A stretch of DNA of 64,000 bases from Metaphire vulgaris (taxonomy: Eukaryota; Annelida; Clitellata; Crassiclitellata; Megascolecidae). Where the stretch lies: NCBI GenBank assembly GCA_018105865.1, contig CM030837.1, positions 4,512,975-4,576,974 of the forward strand, read 5' to 3'. The notes beneath the pieces are model-generated. The model saw only the letters and a program-made list of their open reading frames with translations. It made no database searches and had not been told where the DNA came from. The translations under genes and the position numbers were made by a program. Of the stretch, positions 57,250 to 64,000 are shown piece by piece. Position 1 is the first letter of the stretch. Each line of letters opens with the position of its first letter.

Positions 57250-57538
57250 AATCTTTGTAGCCTTGGTTAATCTCAGTTGCGCCAACGGTCACGAGGTGGC
57301 GTTCCAGAATTTCCGAATGCTGCAGGGCCTCGGCGCCGCACTCGCTTTCCTCCTCAGCACCGTCACGTGCGTCTCGACGAAGCTCTACGTCCTCATCAGT
57401 CTACTCAGCCTCTCTATACTCTTCTACGTTCTCGTCGAGTACCAGCTGCGGAAGGAGGAGGCCGCCGCTGCCGACGCCCCCGCCATTTCCTCCACGTCTG
57501 GCCTCGACTCGTCGCATCAAAACCGATCTACCACGTAA
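44025..57538 (+). CDS. UNC93A: UNC-93/UNC93A-like 12-TM membrane protein, 5 exons
   Basis: Exons 44025-45549, 50192-50328, 51652-51765, 56282-56549, 57261-57538; phases 1,0,0,1 agree and give 773 residues ending TAA. MFS-like UNC-93 family: in C. elegans UNC-93 is a regulatory subunit of a two-pore potassium channel, while vertebrate UNC93B1 escorts Toll-like receptors; UNC93A is less understood. Residues 1-285 are hydrophilic and low in complexity, with acidic, Pro, Gln and Ala runs. Helix 1 starts about residue 290 ([16 protein letters not shown]) and is followed by IQNLQSSLN, the family hallmark. [55 protein letters not shown] and [13 protein letters not shown] each match UNC93 motifs. ATG 44025 is the first Met after an in-frame TGA at 44001. 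A long acidic N terminus recalls nematode UNC-93. Confidence 0.9.
45572..46034. mobile_element. hAT-type MITE (CAGTGGCGGTTCC ends) with nested MITE
   Basis: CAGTGGCGGTTCCACG to CTGGAACCGCCACTG, 22 bp after the exon 1 donor. Contains a TTTAATCTAG-type MITE at 45609-45776. Same composite arrangement as 1274-1750. Confidence 0.75.
45609..45776. mobile_element. nested MITE with TTTAATCTAG ends, reverse
   Basis: CAGTGTTTAATCTAGACTC to CCTAGATTAAACACTG; perfect duplication GCGGGGAT (45601-45608, 45777-45784). Confidence 0.83.
46444..46730. mobile_element. MITE (CAGAGGCGGATC / TACGCCTCTG ends)
   Basis: CTCCTTTC before and CTTCCTTC after. Core has CCCCGGGCGCCG and GGGGCGCC blocks in both halves. 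Confidence 0.65.
46950..47032. repeat. (AAT)n microsatellite
   Basis: About 27 AAT units in intron 1 of the UNC93-like gene. Confidence 0.97.
47573..48050. repeat. old hAT/Charlie-like repeat, reverse
   Basis: GGGTTTCCCCAAGCATTTTG at the left, then CCTAATCATAAGAAAG... and GTTACGCGTCTTAAAAATCA, which mirror parts of 20510-21345 (ACGCGTAACAAAGGTGTG, TTTTTAAGACGCG). Confidence 0.5.
48715..48835. repeat. minisatellite of ACAATGTATGGTTATTA units
   Basis: Five ACAATGTATGGTTATTA words in a 46-bp higher-order period, spaced alternately by AATA and CATTACAATT. Confidence 0.92.
48836..50191. other. end of UNC93-like intron 1
   Basis: Holds a truncated CAGGGTTATTTCTAGG MITE at 49167, a stretch with GTTATA/TATAAC words at 49735-49880, and (TTTA)n near 49914-49932. 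No gene seen. Confidence 0.5.
50192..50328 (+). CDS. UNC93A: UNC93-like exon 2: TM6
   Basis: Acceptor GTTCAG|GC, donor AAG|GTACTC, phase 1 to 0. Encodes [20 protein letters not shown] and [13 protein letters not shown], ending PPCLK. One helix, then the cytosolic loop, as in UNC93A. Confidence 0.86.
50510..50740 (-). pseudogene. LINE 3' end, minus strand
   Basis: Minus strand reads [20 protein letters not shown], then the 3' tail AGAATAAGCAGCTACTGC...CGGGGCGCTG...GAGATTTTAC and (TTAC)n. The same end on the plus strand lies at 62437-62600. Confidence 0.65.
50759..50938. mobile_element. hAT-type MITE (CAGTGGCGGCTCC family)
   Basis: CAGTGGCGGCTCCACC to CTAGAGCCGCCACTG; perfect duplication CTGTTGGG (50751-50758, 50939-50946). 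Confidence 0.87.
51110..51280. mobile_element. hAT-type MITE (CAGGGGCGTAGC family)
   Basis: CGAGGCGTAGCGACGG to CTGACTACGCCATTG; perfect duplication GTTGAGGA (51102-51109, 51281-51288). Confidence 0.8.
51318..51534. mobile_element. hAT-type MITE (CAGTGGCGTAGCC family)
   Basis: CAGTGGCGTAGCCAATGG to CTGGCTACGTCACTG; TCTAAATT before and TCTCAATT after. Confidence 0.8.
51652..51765 (+). CDS. UNC93A: UNC93-like exon 3: TM7
   Basis: Acceptor TTTCAG|GCG, donor AAG|GTAGAA, phase 0, 38 codons: [38 protein letters not shown]. Matches STFKLYRDKRLCLLILLPLY SGLQQGFLSSEYT of UNC93A. The donor is followed at once by (ATC)n. Confidence 0.9.
52150..52270 (-). pseudogene. LINE ORF2 terminal fragment, minus strand
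   Basis: Minus strand reads [20 protein letters not shown] then [14 protein letters not shown], the WNSLP...LK--LF end of CR1/L2-class ORF2 proteins. (TCTGTC)n follows at 52270-52410. Confidence 0.75.
52270..52412. repeat. (TCTGTC)n / (TC)n microsatellite
   Basis: About 15 TCTGTC units, then TC. Confidence 0.95.
53864..54402. repeat. 540-bp CT-rich microsatellite
   Basis: TC tract, then a long TCTG/TCTGTC mosaic, then a 90-bp TC tract. The Leu/Ser frames that cross it start in CGC-rich DNA near 53600 and have no recognisable domain. Confidence 0.97.
54413..55368. other. intron sequence, nothing recognised
   Basis: A frame of about 80 codons follows the CT tract to 54657, with no recognised similarity. 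GGGTCCCT words near 54900-54960 may be a decayed MITE. Confidence 0.45.
55369..56092. repeat. 36-bp minisatellite, about 20 copies
   Basis: Unit CTCTAATAGTATCTCTTTAT plus CACCTCTTAATAGTAT, with one- or two-base variants and some half units. Lies in intron 3, ending 190 bp before exon 4. Confidence 0.95.
56282..56549 (+). CDS. UNC93A: UNC93-like exon 4: TM8-10
   Basis: Acceptor GTTGTAG|TCG (behind a TCG repeat), donor AAC G|GTCAGG, phase 0 to 1. Encodes [46 protein letters not shown]-like [20 protein letters not shown] and QCN. WG--DA-WQTQ-N is the strongest UNC93 motif. Confidence 0.94.
56567..56644. repeat. (AAT)n microsatellite
   Basis: About 26 units starting 17 bp after the exon 4 donor. 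Confidence 0.97.
56951..57250. repeat. 300-bp triplet repeat block
   Basis: (GAT)n, (TTA)n, (GTA)n, (AAT)n and (TTA)n in turn, ending about 10 bp before the exon 5 acceptor. Confidence 0.97.
57261..57538 (+). CDS. UNC93A: UNC93-like exon 5: TM11-12 and C terminus
   Basis: Acceptor TTTGTAG|CC, stop TAA 57536-57538, phase 1 in. Encodes [60 protein letters not shown] and a short Ala/Ser tail. FANYRLWEALGF and KLYILL of UNC93A align. Confidence 0.93.
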
Positions 57539-57597
57539 CGCAGGATGGCTCCAAATGACCTCTGACTCTGGCCAGGGTCCTGCGCTCCACCTGCAGC

Positions 57598-57957
57598 CAG
57601 AGTCGCAGCTACAGGGGTGGGGGGTATATTGGCAGGGTTATTTCTAGGATTATCAATTTGGGGGTGTCCGTAAATTCTGGGCGTCCCCTGCCAAAAAAGT
57701 CTGACAAGCCCAAAAAGGTCATCTCATAGCTGAGATTGTGGGGTGTTGGGGGGTGGGGGTGGGTGTCGGTCTCAAAATGGGGTTGTTGGGGTTTTAGAGG
57801 GTGTAAAAATATCCATGTGTATCGGTGTATACAGTATATATACCCTCAAATCAGTCTACCTTAAAGTTTTTAATGTGATTTTTAAGATTTTTAAAGATTT
57901 ATACCCCAAATCACATTATGCCCCCCCCCACAAATCAAATTCCTGGCTACGCCCCTG
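57598..57957. mobile_element. hAT-type MITE (CAGGGGCGTAGC family) with nested MITE
   Basis: Perfect duplication CCTGCAGC (57590-57597, 57958-57965). Interrupted by a CAGGGTTATTTCTAGG element at 57633-57817 with TATATTGG / TGTATCGG flanks. Lies 60 bp after the UNC93-like stop, so in its 3' UTR region. Confidence 0.82.
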
Positions 57958-58054
57958 CCTGCAGCCTGTGGCGGACTGGTCAGTCAGTCTTTTAACCTGC
58001 CAGATGGCAAGAGGACCCCTTAGACAGTAAACTTTATGGGGTTATGGGTGGGCC

Positions 58055-58194
58055 CAGAGGAGGTTCGTGCCCCCGATTGAATGGCTTGCCCCCTATGCTT
58101 TTTTTCATGTGCTGGTTTATGATAATCGCTGGTCACCATGCTTAGAAGTTGCCGCCCAACGGGCCCCACTGCCAAATATTGGAAACCGCCACTG
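58055..58194. mobile_element. short MITE (CAGTGGCGGCTCC family)
   Basis: CAGAGGAGGTTCGTGC to TTGGAAACCGCCACTG; GGTGGGCC before and GGTGTGCC after. Confidence 0.65.
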
Positions 58195-58712
58195 GGTGTG
58201 CCCCAGACTGTGTGCGAAAGTAATGTTAAAGCAGGTCTGGGCGAACAAAATCGGAGAAACGGGTGGCCCAGGGGGTGCATAGGCGTAAACCGCTTTCTAC
58301 TAGGTCCCTAGGCTCGACCACCCCCCCCACTTTTCTACAGGCTACCATAGGGAAATGGAAGGCATATGGGTTTGACCCCCAATTTGTATCCAAGTTTACG
58401 CCGGTGCCAGGGTGGGCCCCTTTTGTCTCTTGGCAACCAATAATTTCAGACCCCGTCCGCCATTTTTTAAGAATGATCGTCACTCTGATCTAGACTTACG
58501 ACCGAAATTTGTTTGAGAATTTTGATGGAAACAGAAATCACAAGAAAGAACGTATTATTGGAAAATTCGATATAAGATTGAAGTTGTAAGAAGGAACGGA
58601 TTAATTAGTTGGAAAATTTCGATAGAAATTATGATGATCTTAGTTGTGTGCATTGCATGTTGTGTCTTAGTTGAAATGTTGTTCAATGGAGTTGTAGCCG
58701 ATAATCGACTGT

Positions 58713-58718
58713 AATAAA
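58713..58718 (+). promoter_or_regulatory. candidate polyadenylation signal
   Basis: AATAAA in GTAATAAAACTAAAAC, 1.17 kb after the UNC93-like stop. Weak support; the 3' end is not otherwise marked. Confidence 0.3.
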
Positions 58719-58771
58719 ACTAAAACTGACCATTAGCATTTTTTATTTGGGTCAAATCAAGCATCTGTCGA

Positions 58772-58970
58772 CAGTGGCGCAGCCAGGATTTTCAGAAGGG
58801 GCTTATAGTTCCCATACTTGGGAAAATTCCGACAACAAAAAAGGTATATGAGCGCGAAGTGATCACAGTGAAAAAATTTAGTCACCAAGGGGGGAGGGTT
58901 GACACCCAAAACCCCCCGTCCCTACACTGCGAACAGCCAAGAGGGTTTAACCCCCCTGGCTACGCCACTG
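58772..58970. mobile_element. hAT-type MITE (CAGTGGCGTAGCC family)
   Basis: CAGTGGCGCAGCCAGG to GGCTACGCCACTG; TCTGTCGA (58764-58771) versus CCTGTCGA (58971-58978). Confidence 0.83.
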
Positions 58971-59219
58971 CCTGTCGAAGCAATTCAAAATCGTTGGCCA
59001 TAAGATTTAGATGCAGTAAATACAGTAAATGTTTTGAGTTCATCTTAGAAACGAGTCAAATAATTATTATTTTAACCAGTTCTATTTGCCATTTAGACAG
59101 ATTTCTTTAGAAAAAAATAGAAAAATCTATTCTGAACTATAGACATCAATGTGTTCCTTTTTAAAGCCTATAGCAACCGTGACTATATTCTTTGATTTCA
59201 ACAAATCCTCACGTGCACT

Positions 59220-59458
59220 CAGAGATGTCCACGGTCCATTTTTAGAACCGAACCCAACCCAACTCATCAAATCTTCAACCCAACCAAATCCATGTCGACA
59301 ATAGGGTTAGGCCCTACTTGACCCGACCCAACCCACCGTAATACATTGCAATTTCTTAGACCATGACTTATTTTCTGACCAACCCAACACACCATAAATA
59401 TGAAAATGTTTTACCCTATACAACCCATCGGTTAACCCAACCCATGGATCCATCTCTG
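59220..59458. mobile_element. MITE rich in CCCAACCC (CAGAGATG / CATCTCTG ends)
   Basis: CAGAGATGTCCACGG to GGATCCATCTCTG; CGTGCACT before and TGTGCGCT after. Similar element at 63438-63655. Confidence 0.65.
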
Positions 59459-59488
59459 TGTGCGCTGGTTCCATGCAAAATGCACTTG

Positions 59489-59513
59489 TTATTTATTATT
59501 ATTATTATTATTA

Positions 59514-59557
<44 letters not shown>

Positions 59558-59558
59558 C
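59489..59558. repeat. (TTA)n microsatellite
   Basis: About 22 TTA units with one AAT break. Confidence 0.95.
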
Positions 59559-59559
59559 G

Positions 59560-59985
59560 TCGACAATTTATGAAGCGCAGTAACAGCCATAAGCCAAAGC
59601 CAAAAGCGCTGTACAGTCAACAAACAGTATGTAATGCCGTACGATCTTGTAAACAAGTACGTTTTTAGGTCTTTCGCAAACGTCTCGGGAGAGGTAATCC
59701 CGGCCAGGACATCGGGGAGCGCGTTCCACAGCAGTGGGTTCCCCGAGTCATTGAACGCTCGCCAAACTTCGAAGTCTTGGCCGGAGGAGGAACATACAGC
59801 CGGTGGCGGCTGCTGGATCTCAGCTACAAATGGCACCCAGTCGTCGATTGTCTCCGTACCAGGCTTGACAAGTAATTGGGGCAGGCGGGGTCCCGAAGAA
59901 CGCGAAAAGTCGGCCAACACCGCTTGTAGGCTATGCGCTCCGGGACCCGTTGATATCAGTGGCCGGTTTTTCTTTCAAAAGTAGG
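59560..59985 (-). pseudogene. LINE ORF2 terminal fragment, minus strand
   Basis: Minus strand reads FEVWRAFNDSGNPLLWNALP, then DVLAGITSPETFAKDLKTYL and FTRSYGI; LWNALP...F-K-LKTYLF is typical of the end of CR1/L2-class ORF2. The adjoining (TTA)n would be its 3' tail. Confidence 0.65.
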
Positions 59986-60639
59986 CCTATTGGACTCGTA
60001 GGCCTACTGAAACCTACCCAAGGTTCTCGACCAGGAATAAGGGTCGGTCAACTAAACCCAACATTTTCGACCTCCAGCAGTCTCGACCAAGGGGGGAATC
60101 AAACTCCTCTATCCCCACGGGGCCGTGAGAGGGCCTCACCCCACCCCACACCCGTCGAATAGAACGATGATTAGTAACTTTGAGCAAATCTTAAAGCTCC
60201 TCTGACGAGTGATTCGTGGAAACAAGGGAAATGCTTCGTTACAACAACTGAACGAACGCAAAATAACTATACTGTGATACGATGGCACTGTATAAGGTAT
60301 TCATATTATATTATATCATATAATGTGAAGAGCGTCTTTAAGAAAACCAGTCATTATTGACTGGTTATTATTATTATACTAGCTTTTAACCCGTCAAAAA
60401 TGACGGGGGAGAGTGGCTATCTCCTTCCCCGATTTTTTTTGAAAAAGTTCGTATTATCACATATAACAGTTTTTTAATCTGAAACTGTAAAATGAATGCG
60501 TAGATTATCATTTAAAATTTGTCCTATGTGCTCACTGGGTGGTCATGTTCCCCTCTCCACCACAGGGGCTGCACACAATAACGCCCTTCGATTCCATTTG
60601 TATTTAGTCTCCCATAAGAGATGCACCCCAGTGTTACCT

Positions 60640-61160
60640 ACGGCCGCCTTTTGGGCATACGGCTCATTTTGGGCTTTCGGACCCAACGGGGCTTTACCTC
60701 TCACGGAGGGCTTGGATTTTTTCTCCCCGAGGGGCTGTGCCTCAGTGTAGGATAAAATCACCACGGGGGCTGGGGCTAGATCTCCCACGGAAAGCTGCGC
60801 TTCCAGTAAGGCCTACGGCCTCACATGGGGCTGCGGCCCCACATGTGAGGCTGCGCCCTGGAAAACTGCGCCCCAGTAATGCCTATGGCCTCACATGAGG
60901 GTGCGCCCCCAGTAGGACCTGTGACCCCACACGTGGGGCTGCGCCCCTCAGTGGGCCTACGGCCTCCCTCGGGGGCTTGGGCTTGGTCTCCGACGGGAGG
61001 CTGCGCCCCACCCCACGTCGGTTGATGCTTGGTTTACGACGGGAGGCTGCGCCCCCTTCCAGTTGGGTCTACAGGCTATACGGCCCAACACGGGGGACTG
61101 CGTCCCCAGTAGGGCCCACGGCGCCACACGGTGTACTGCGCCGCCAGCGGTGCCGTACAA
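60640..61160. repeat. GC-rich array of short palindromes
   Basis: Alternating hairpin words GGCCTACGGCC, GGGGCTGCGGCCCC, CACATGTG and GGGGCTGCGCCCC repeat every 40-60 bp with variation. Frames over it have no recognisable domain. Confidence 0.75.
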
Positions 61161-61425
61161 CGTGCAGGCAATCAAGACGATTCGTTAAGCTGCAATGAAT
61201 ACGCAGCGTCAAACGCTACTTCGATTAATTAAAGTTTCGTTGTTAATGGCAACAACGTCCTCCAAAATCTGCCGTGTATCGTGACCGACAGACAGACCGG
61301 ACATCGAGAATTATATAATAAGATCATATTATTCATATAAGGTATATTCATATTATACGTCGTAATTATACGACACCTATTTAATTTATTTCCACCGATT
61401 ATTTAATTTATTTCCACTGTTCAGC

Positions 61426-61584
61426 CAGGGGCGTAGCCGGGAATTTTATTGGGGGTATAATGTGATTGGGGCGGGTATAAATCTTTAAAAACTTTGACAA
61501 TCTTAAAAGAGACTTTAAAATTTTTAAGGTAGTCTGATGTTGGGGGTATATATACCGATATACTCCCCCCGTCGTTAAGCCCTG
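61426..61584. mobile_element. hAT-type MITE (CAGGGGCGTAGC family)
   Basis: CAGGGGCGTAGCCGGG to GTCGTTAAGCCCTG; perfect duplication TGTTCAGC (61418-61425, 61585-61592). Confidence 0.85.
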
Positions 61585-61719
61585 TGTTCAGCTTCTCTGT
61601 AACGTTTTTCAAAATGACTGGTTTTCTTAAAGACGCTCTTCATAAGTTCATCGCAGTCGATGGCTCACTGTATTTACTTCGTGCTTCTGTATATCGACTC
61701 AGGTTTCATTAGGCGAATG

Positions 61720-61903
61720 CAGTGGCGACTCAAGGATTTGGCAAGTGGGGGGGGCGTTGGGGTGGCAACTTCTAAGCATTGGGGGTCCAACTATGTTTCA
61801 TAAATCAACACATACAGGAAAAATATCACCCTCGACGGGGGCTGGGGCACTGGGGGCAAGGCAATCAATAGGGGGACAAGGACCCCCTTTGTGGAGTCGC
61901 CTA
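61720..61903. mobile_element. hAT-type MITE (CAGTGGCGGCTCC family), decayed right end
   Basis: CAGTGGCGACTCAAGG to GTGGAGTCGCCTATG. No clear duplication. Confidence 0.65.
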
Positions 61904-62436
61904 TGGGTGTAGGTAAAGTAAGTGTGATGTAAAATAGATAGTTCTGCTGATTAAATTATGGTTACTTAATTAGTTGATCGGCATAGAGAATAATTGAGAT
62001 TGATATATAATTAGATTATGATAACAGCTGTTTTGTAGTTGCTAAATGTTGTTGCTACACGCGCAAAATAATCCATAAAATGTCATATTTGTACGAGTCG
62101 ATAGGCCACCCTATGTGCCTGTTCGTAATTAGAAAGAATGAGAATTATTCATTAGTCTTATTCCATTTCTAGCGTCGGTATTTTAATTCGCTCATAGCGT
62201 GTCCGGTGGCGCTTAGCACATGCCGCATCAGATTAGAAATAGGCCTACCAGAGAATTCCATAAGGTTCGAGTAACGCGGAAAACTTCGTGCTATTTGCCT
62301 ATCGTCAGGTATATTCCTACACACCCCTGACACCGGGGGGTTACACCCCCCGGTTTGTGACAGACACCCTCCTGCCCCTACACTCCTTCCCAGGGGGTGG
62401 TGTTGGCTATCACCAAAACAGACTGATGTTAAAACT

Positions 62437-62600
62437 ATTCATTTAAAACTCTGACCTTTGCCCGGCCGACAAACCACCCTGGCTATAGCTATTTCAAGAA
62501 AGATTAAGCGCATAAGAATAAGCAGCTACTGCTGTGCTGCTTTCCGGGGCGCTGTAGAAGTTTACGAGATTTTACTTTACTTACTTACTTACTTACTTAA
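62437..62600 (+). pseudogene. LINE 3' end, plus strand
   Basis: Reads [19 protein letters not shown] then stop, followed by AATAAGCAGCTACTGC...GGGGCGCTGTAGAAG...GAGATTTTAC(TTAC)n. Same end as 50510-50740 and 8309-8606. Confidence 0.68.
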
Positions 62601-63437
62601 AGGGGGATATTCACTTCTGGAAATTGAAACTTGAGCCACTATAACTGACTCCACAAAATTAGAATGGACCGTACGAAAACGGAAGATATGATAACGGAAA
62701 TTGCATTTTTTACTTGTATTTTATTTTTTCCGAGGGGGAAAGTCTCGAATCCCCGCCACCCCTCACCCATTTATATTTCCCCCCGGGTCCAAGAAGTCTA
62801 GACGAAACATTGGACATTGATGCCCCCTGCAATAATGGGACACCCCGCCCCTCTGAACGCAAATTCCTGGGAAATAGCCGCCTACCGTTATTATTCCCAT
62901 TAAAGCCTCCACTGACACCAGTTTTGTAATTTGATGTAACAGAATATTTGTCTAGCGCCTCTCGTGAAGAATCACTCAGAAGCGCTTAGCCTACGGTATT
63001 AATTGGGTCCAATGCAAGAAATCTTTCTGAATTTTCCAAATTAGAATTTTCAGAACGAATTTCTATGCAAGTTTTACGGGTTGTACTGGTGATTTTTTGT
63101 CGAATAGGCATATATTCTCGGTAAGCGATGTGTCGGTACAATGACAAGACGTACGAAATAATGCATAAGATGTAATACGACTTGATAAATTTTGCGAAAA
63201 GCAGTCGCACAGATGGGACGTTCAAACAGACCGTCGCCATACTAGTCGTGAGTGCTGCTTGTGTGAAATAACAATCAAAAGCCATACACTCTGTACATGA
63301 ATTATAACGCATAACAGCTTTGAGCGCAGATGTCAAATGCTATTTAAAATAGGGCTGCAAACAGTCGCTTGCATACTGCGCAACAAACATAGCGTCTATA
63401 TTTTAAAAAAAAATAACAGACGAAAAGCGATATGGTC
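62601..63437. other. intergenic, no gene seen
   Basis: 62745-62815 holds a fragment of the TTTAATCTAG-type MITE (CCCCCCGGGTCCAAGAAGTC). A minus-strand frame of 116 codons at 62986-63336 has no recognisable domain. Confidence 0.5.
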
Positions 63438-63655
63438 CAGACACGGACATGGGTCTATTTTTTAAAACCCAACCCAACCCATTATGAATCAGACCCAACC
63501 CAACCAAACCCACGAAATTAATAAGGTGACTGTATCCAACCCACCGTAATGCATAACAGTTTCTTAAACCGTGACTTTCTGACCCAACCCATGATAAACA
63601 TGGGAATTTCAGACCCAACCCAACCCGTGGGTCGACCCAACCGATGTCCATATCT
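63438..63655. mobile_element. MITE rich in CCCAACCC
   Basis: CAGACACGGACATGGG to CGATGTCCATATCTG with repeated ACCCAACCC in between; same family as 59220-59458. Confidence 0.6.
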
Positions 63656-64000
63656 GATATAGCTGACATTGATGCAGAAGCCAAAGATACGAATGCATAA
63701 TGTTTTGCACGCTGTTGCCAAATATCAACGATAGCTGGTTGCATTATTCACACGTCGTATAAATTATTTCAGAAAATTGGCCTACAGACTCATTGATAGC
63801 CCTATATTTCAATGTTGTAGGCCTACTATGAGAATAGAAAGTAAATTTTAAGACAGAGAACACTTAGTAGCCAAACTACATCCAATCTGTGCTGTCGAAA
63901 GGTGTTCATAATAAATGGTCAATAATATAAATCAAAGCTGAGAAATCACAGATATGTAAATAGCAATTACGGTGAAAAAATAGTTGCATCGCATCTCGAG

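Larger units (their letters stand above)
60326..61642. mobile_element. composite region between 30-bp inverted repeats
   Basis: 60326-60355 and 61613-61642 are exact reverse complements (TGAAGAGCGTCTTTAAGAAA...). Between them lie AACCCGTCAAAAATGACGGG (hairpin), a GC-rich palindrome array, a 3' end GACAGACAGACCGGACATCG, and a later MITE at 61426. ATAAGGTATTCATATTAT-like words at about 60292 and 61336 could be a target duplication of a separate retroposon of about 1 kb inside. Confidence 0.5.

Noticed and set aside
62986..63336. Minus-strand frame of 116 codons
   Set aside because: No recognisable motif; composition is not distinct from surrounding intergenic DNA.

Overview
This is a window of animal nuclear genome: intron-rich, AT-rich outside exons, and crowded with short inverted-repeat transposons and microsatellites. 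No tRNA or rRNA gene, CRISPR array or prokaryotic operon is visible. The repeats (hAT-type MITEs, a tRNA-derived SINE, CR1/L2-like LINE ends, a Ginger-like element) together with the two genes suggest a marine invertebrate, possibly a non-vertebrate deuterostome. The species cannot be fixed from the sequence alone. Both host genes lie on the + strand. 

Region 1 (1851-34429) is an ABCC5 (MRP5)-type ABC exporter in 27 exons. Every junction was read by eye: exon phases agree throughout and the spliced product is 1293 codons plus stop. It contains both transmembrane domains and both nucleotide-binding domains. Only the cytosolic N terminus (about 140 residues in known ABCC5) is missing; it presumably lies left of the window. 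Nine of the exons have no obvious ATG-initiated ORF and were recovered from splice sites and homology (for example 3174-3321, 7169-7231, 22341-22499). 

Region 2 (about 34.4-44.0 kb) is intergenic: SINE and MITE copies, TA repeats, and a dense block of GA/CT and triplet repeats at 38.2-39.5 kb. 

Region 3 (44025-57538) is a five-exon UNC-93/UNC93A-like membrane protein of 773 residues, with a long low-complexity N terminus followed by about 12 membrane segments. Its third intron holds a 0.7 kb minisatellite and a 0.5 kb CT tract. 

Region 4 (57.5-64 kb) has no gene. It holds MITEs, LINE 3' ends, and a GC-rich block of palindromes between 30-bp inverted repeats. 

The most striking feature is the mobile-element stratigraphy. 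About 40 insertions belong to more than ten MITE families, most with 8-bp target duplications that can still be read, and several are nested two or three deep. Two larger DNA transposons stand out. One (5295-6790) has 198-bp terminal inverted repeats and carries only the C-terminal tail of a Ginger/KRBA2-type integrase. The other (29010-31438) has TAGGGGG termini and a decayed gene of unrecognised family, possibly RNase H-like. The two host genes have no evident functional link: one is an organic-anion/nucleotide exporter, the other an ion-channel or trafficking regulator.
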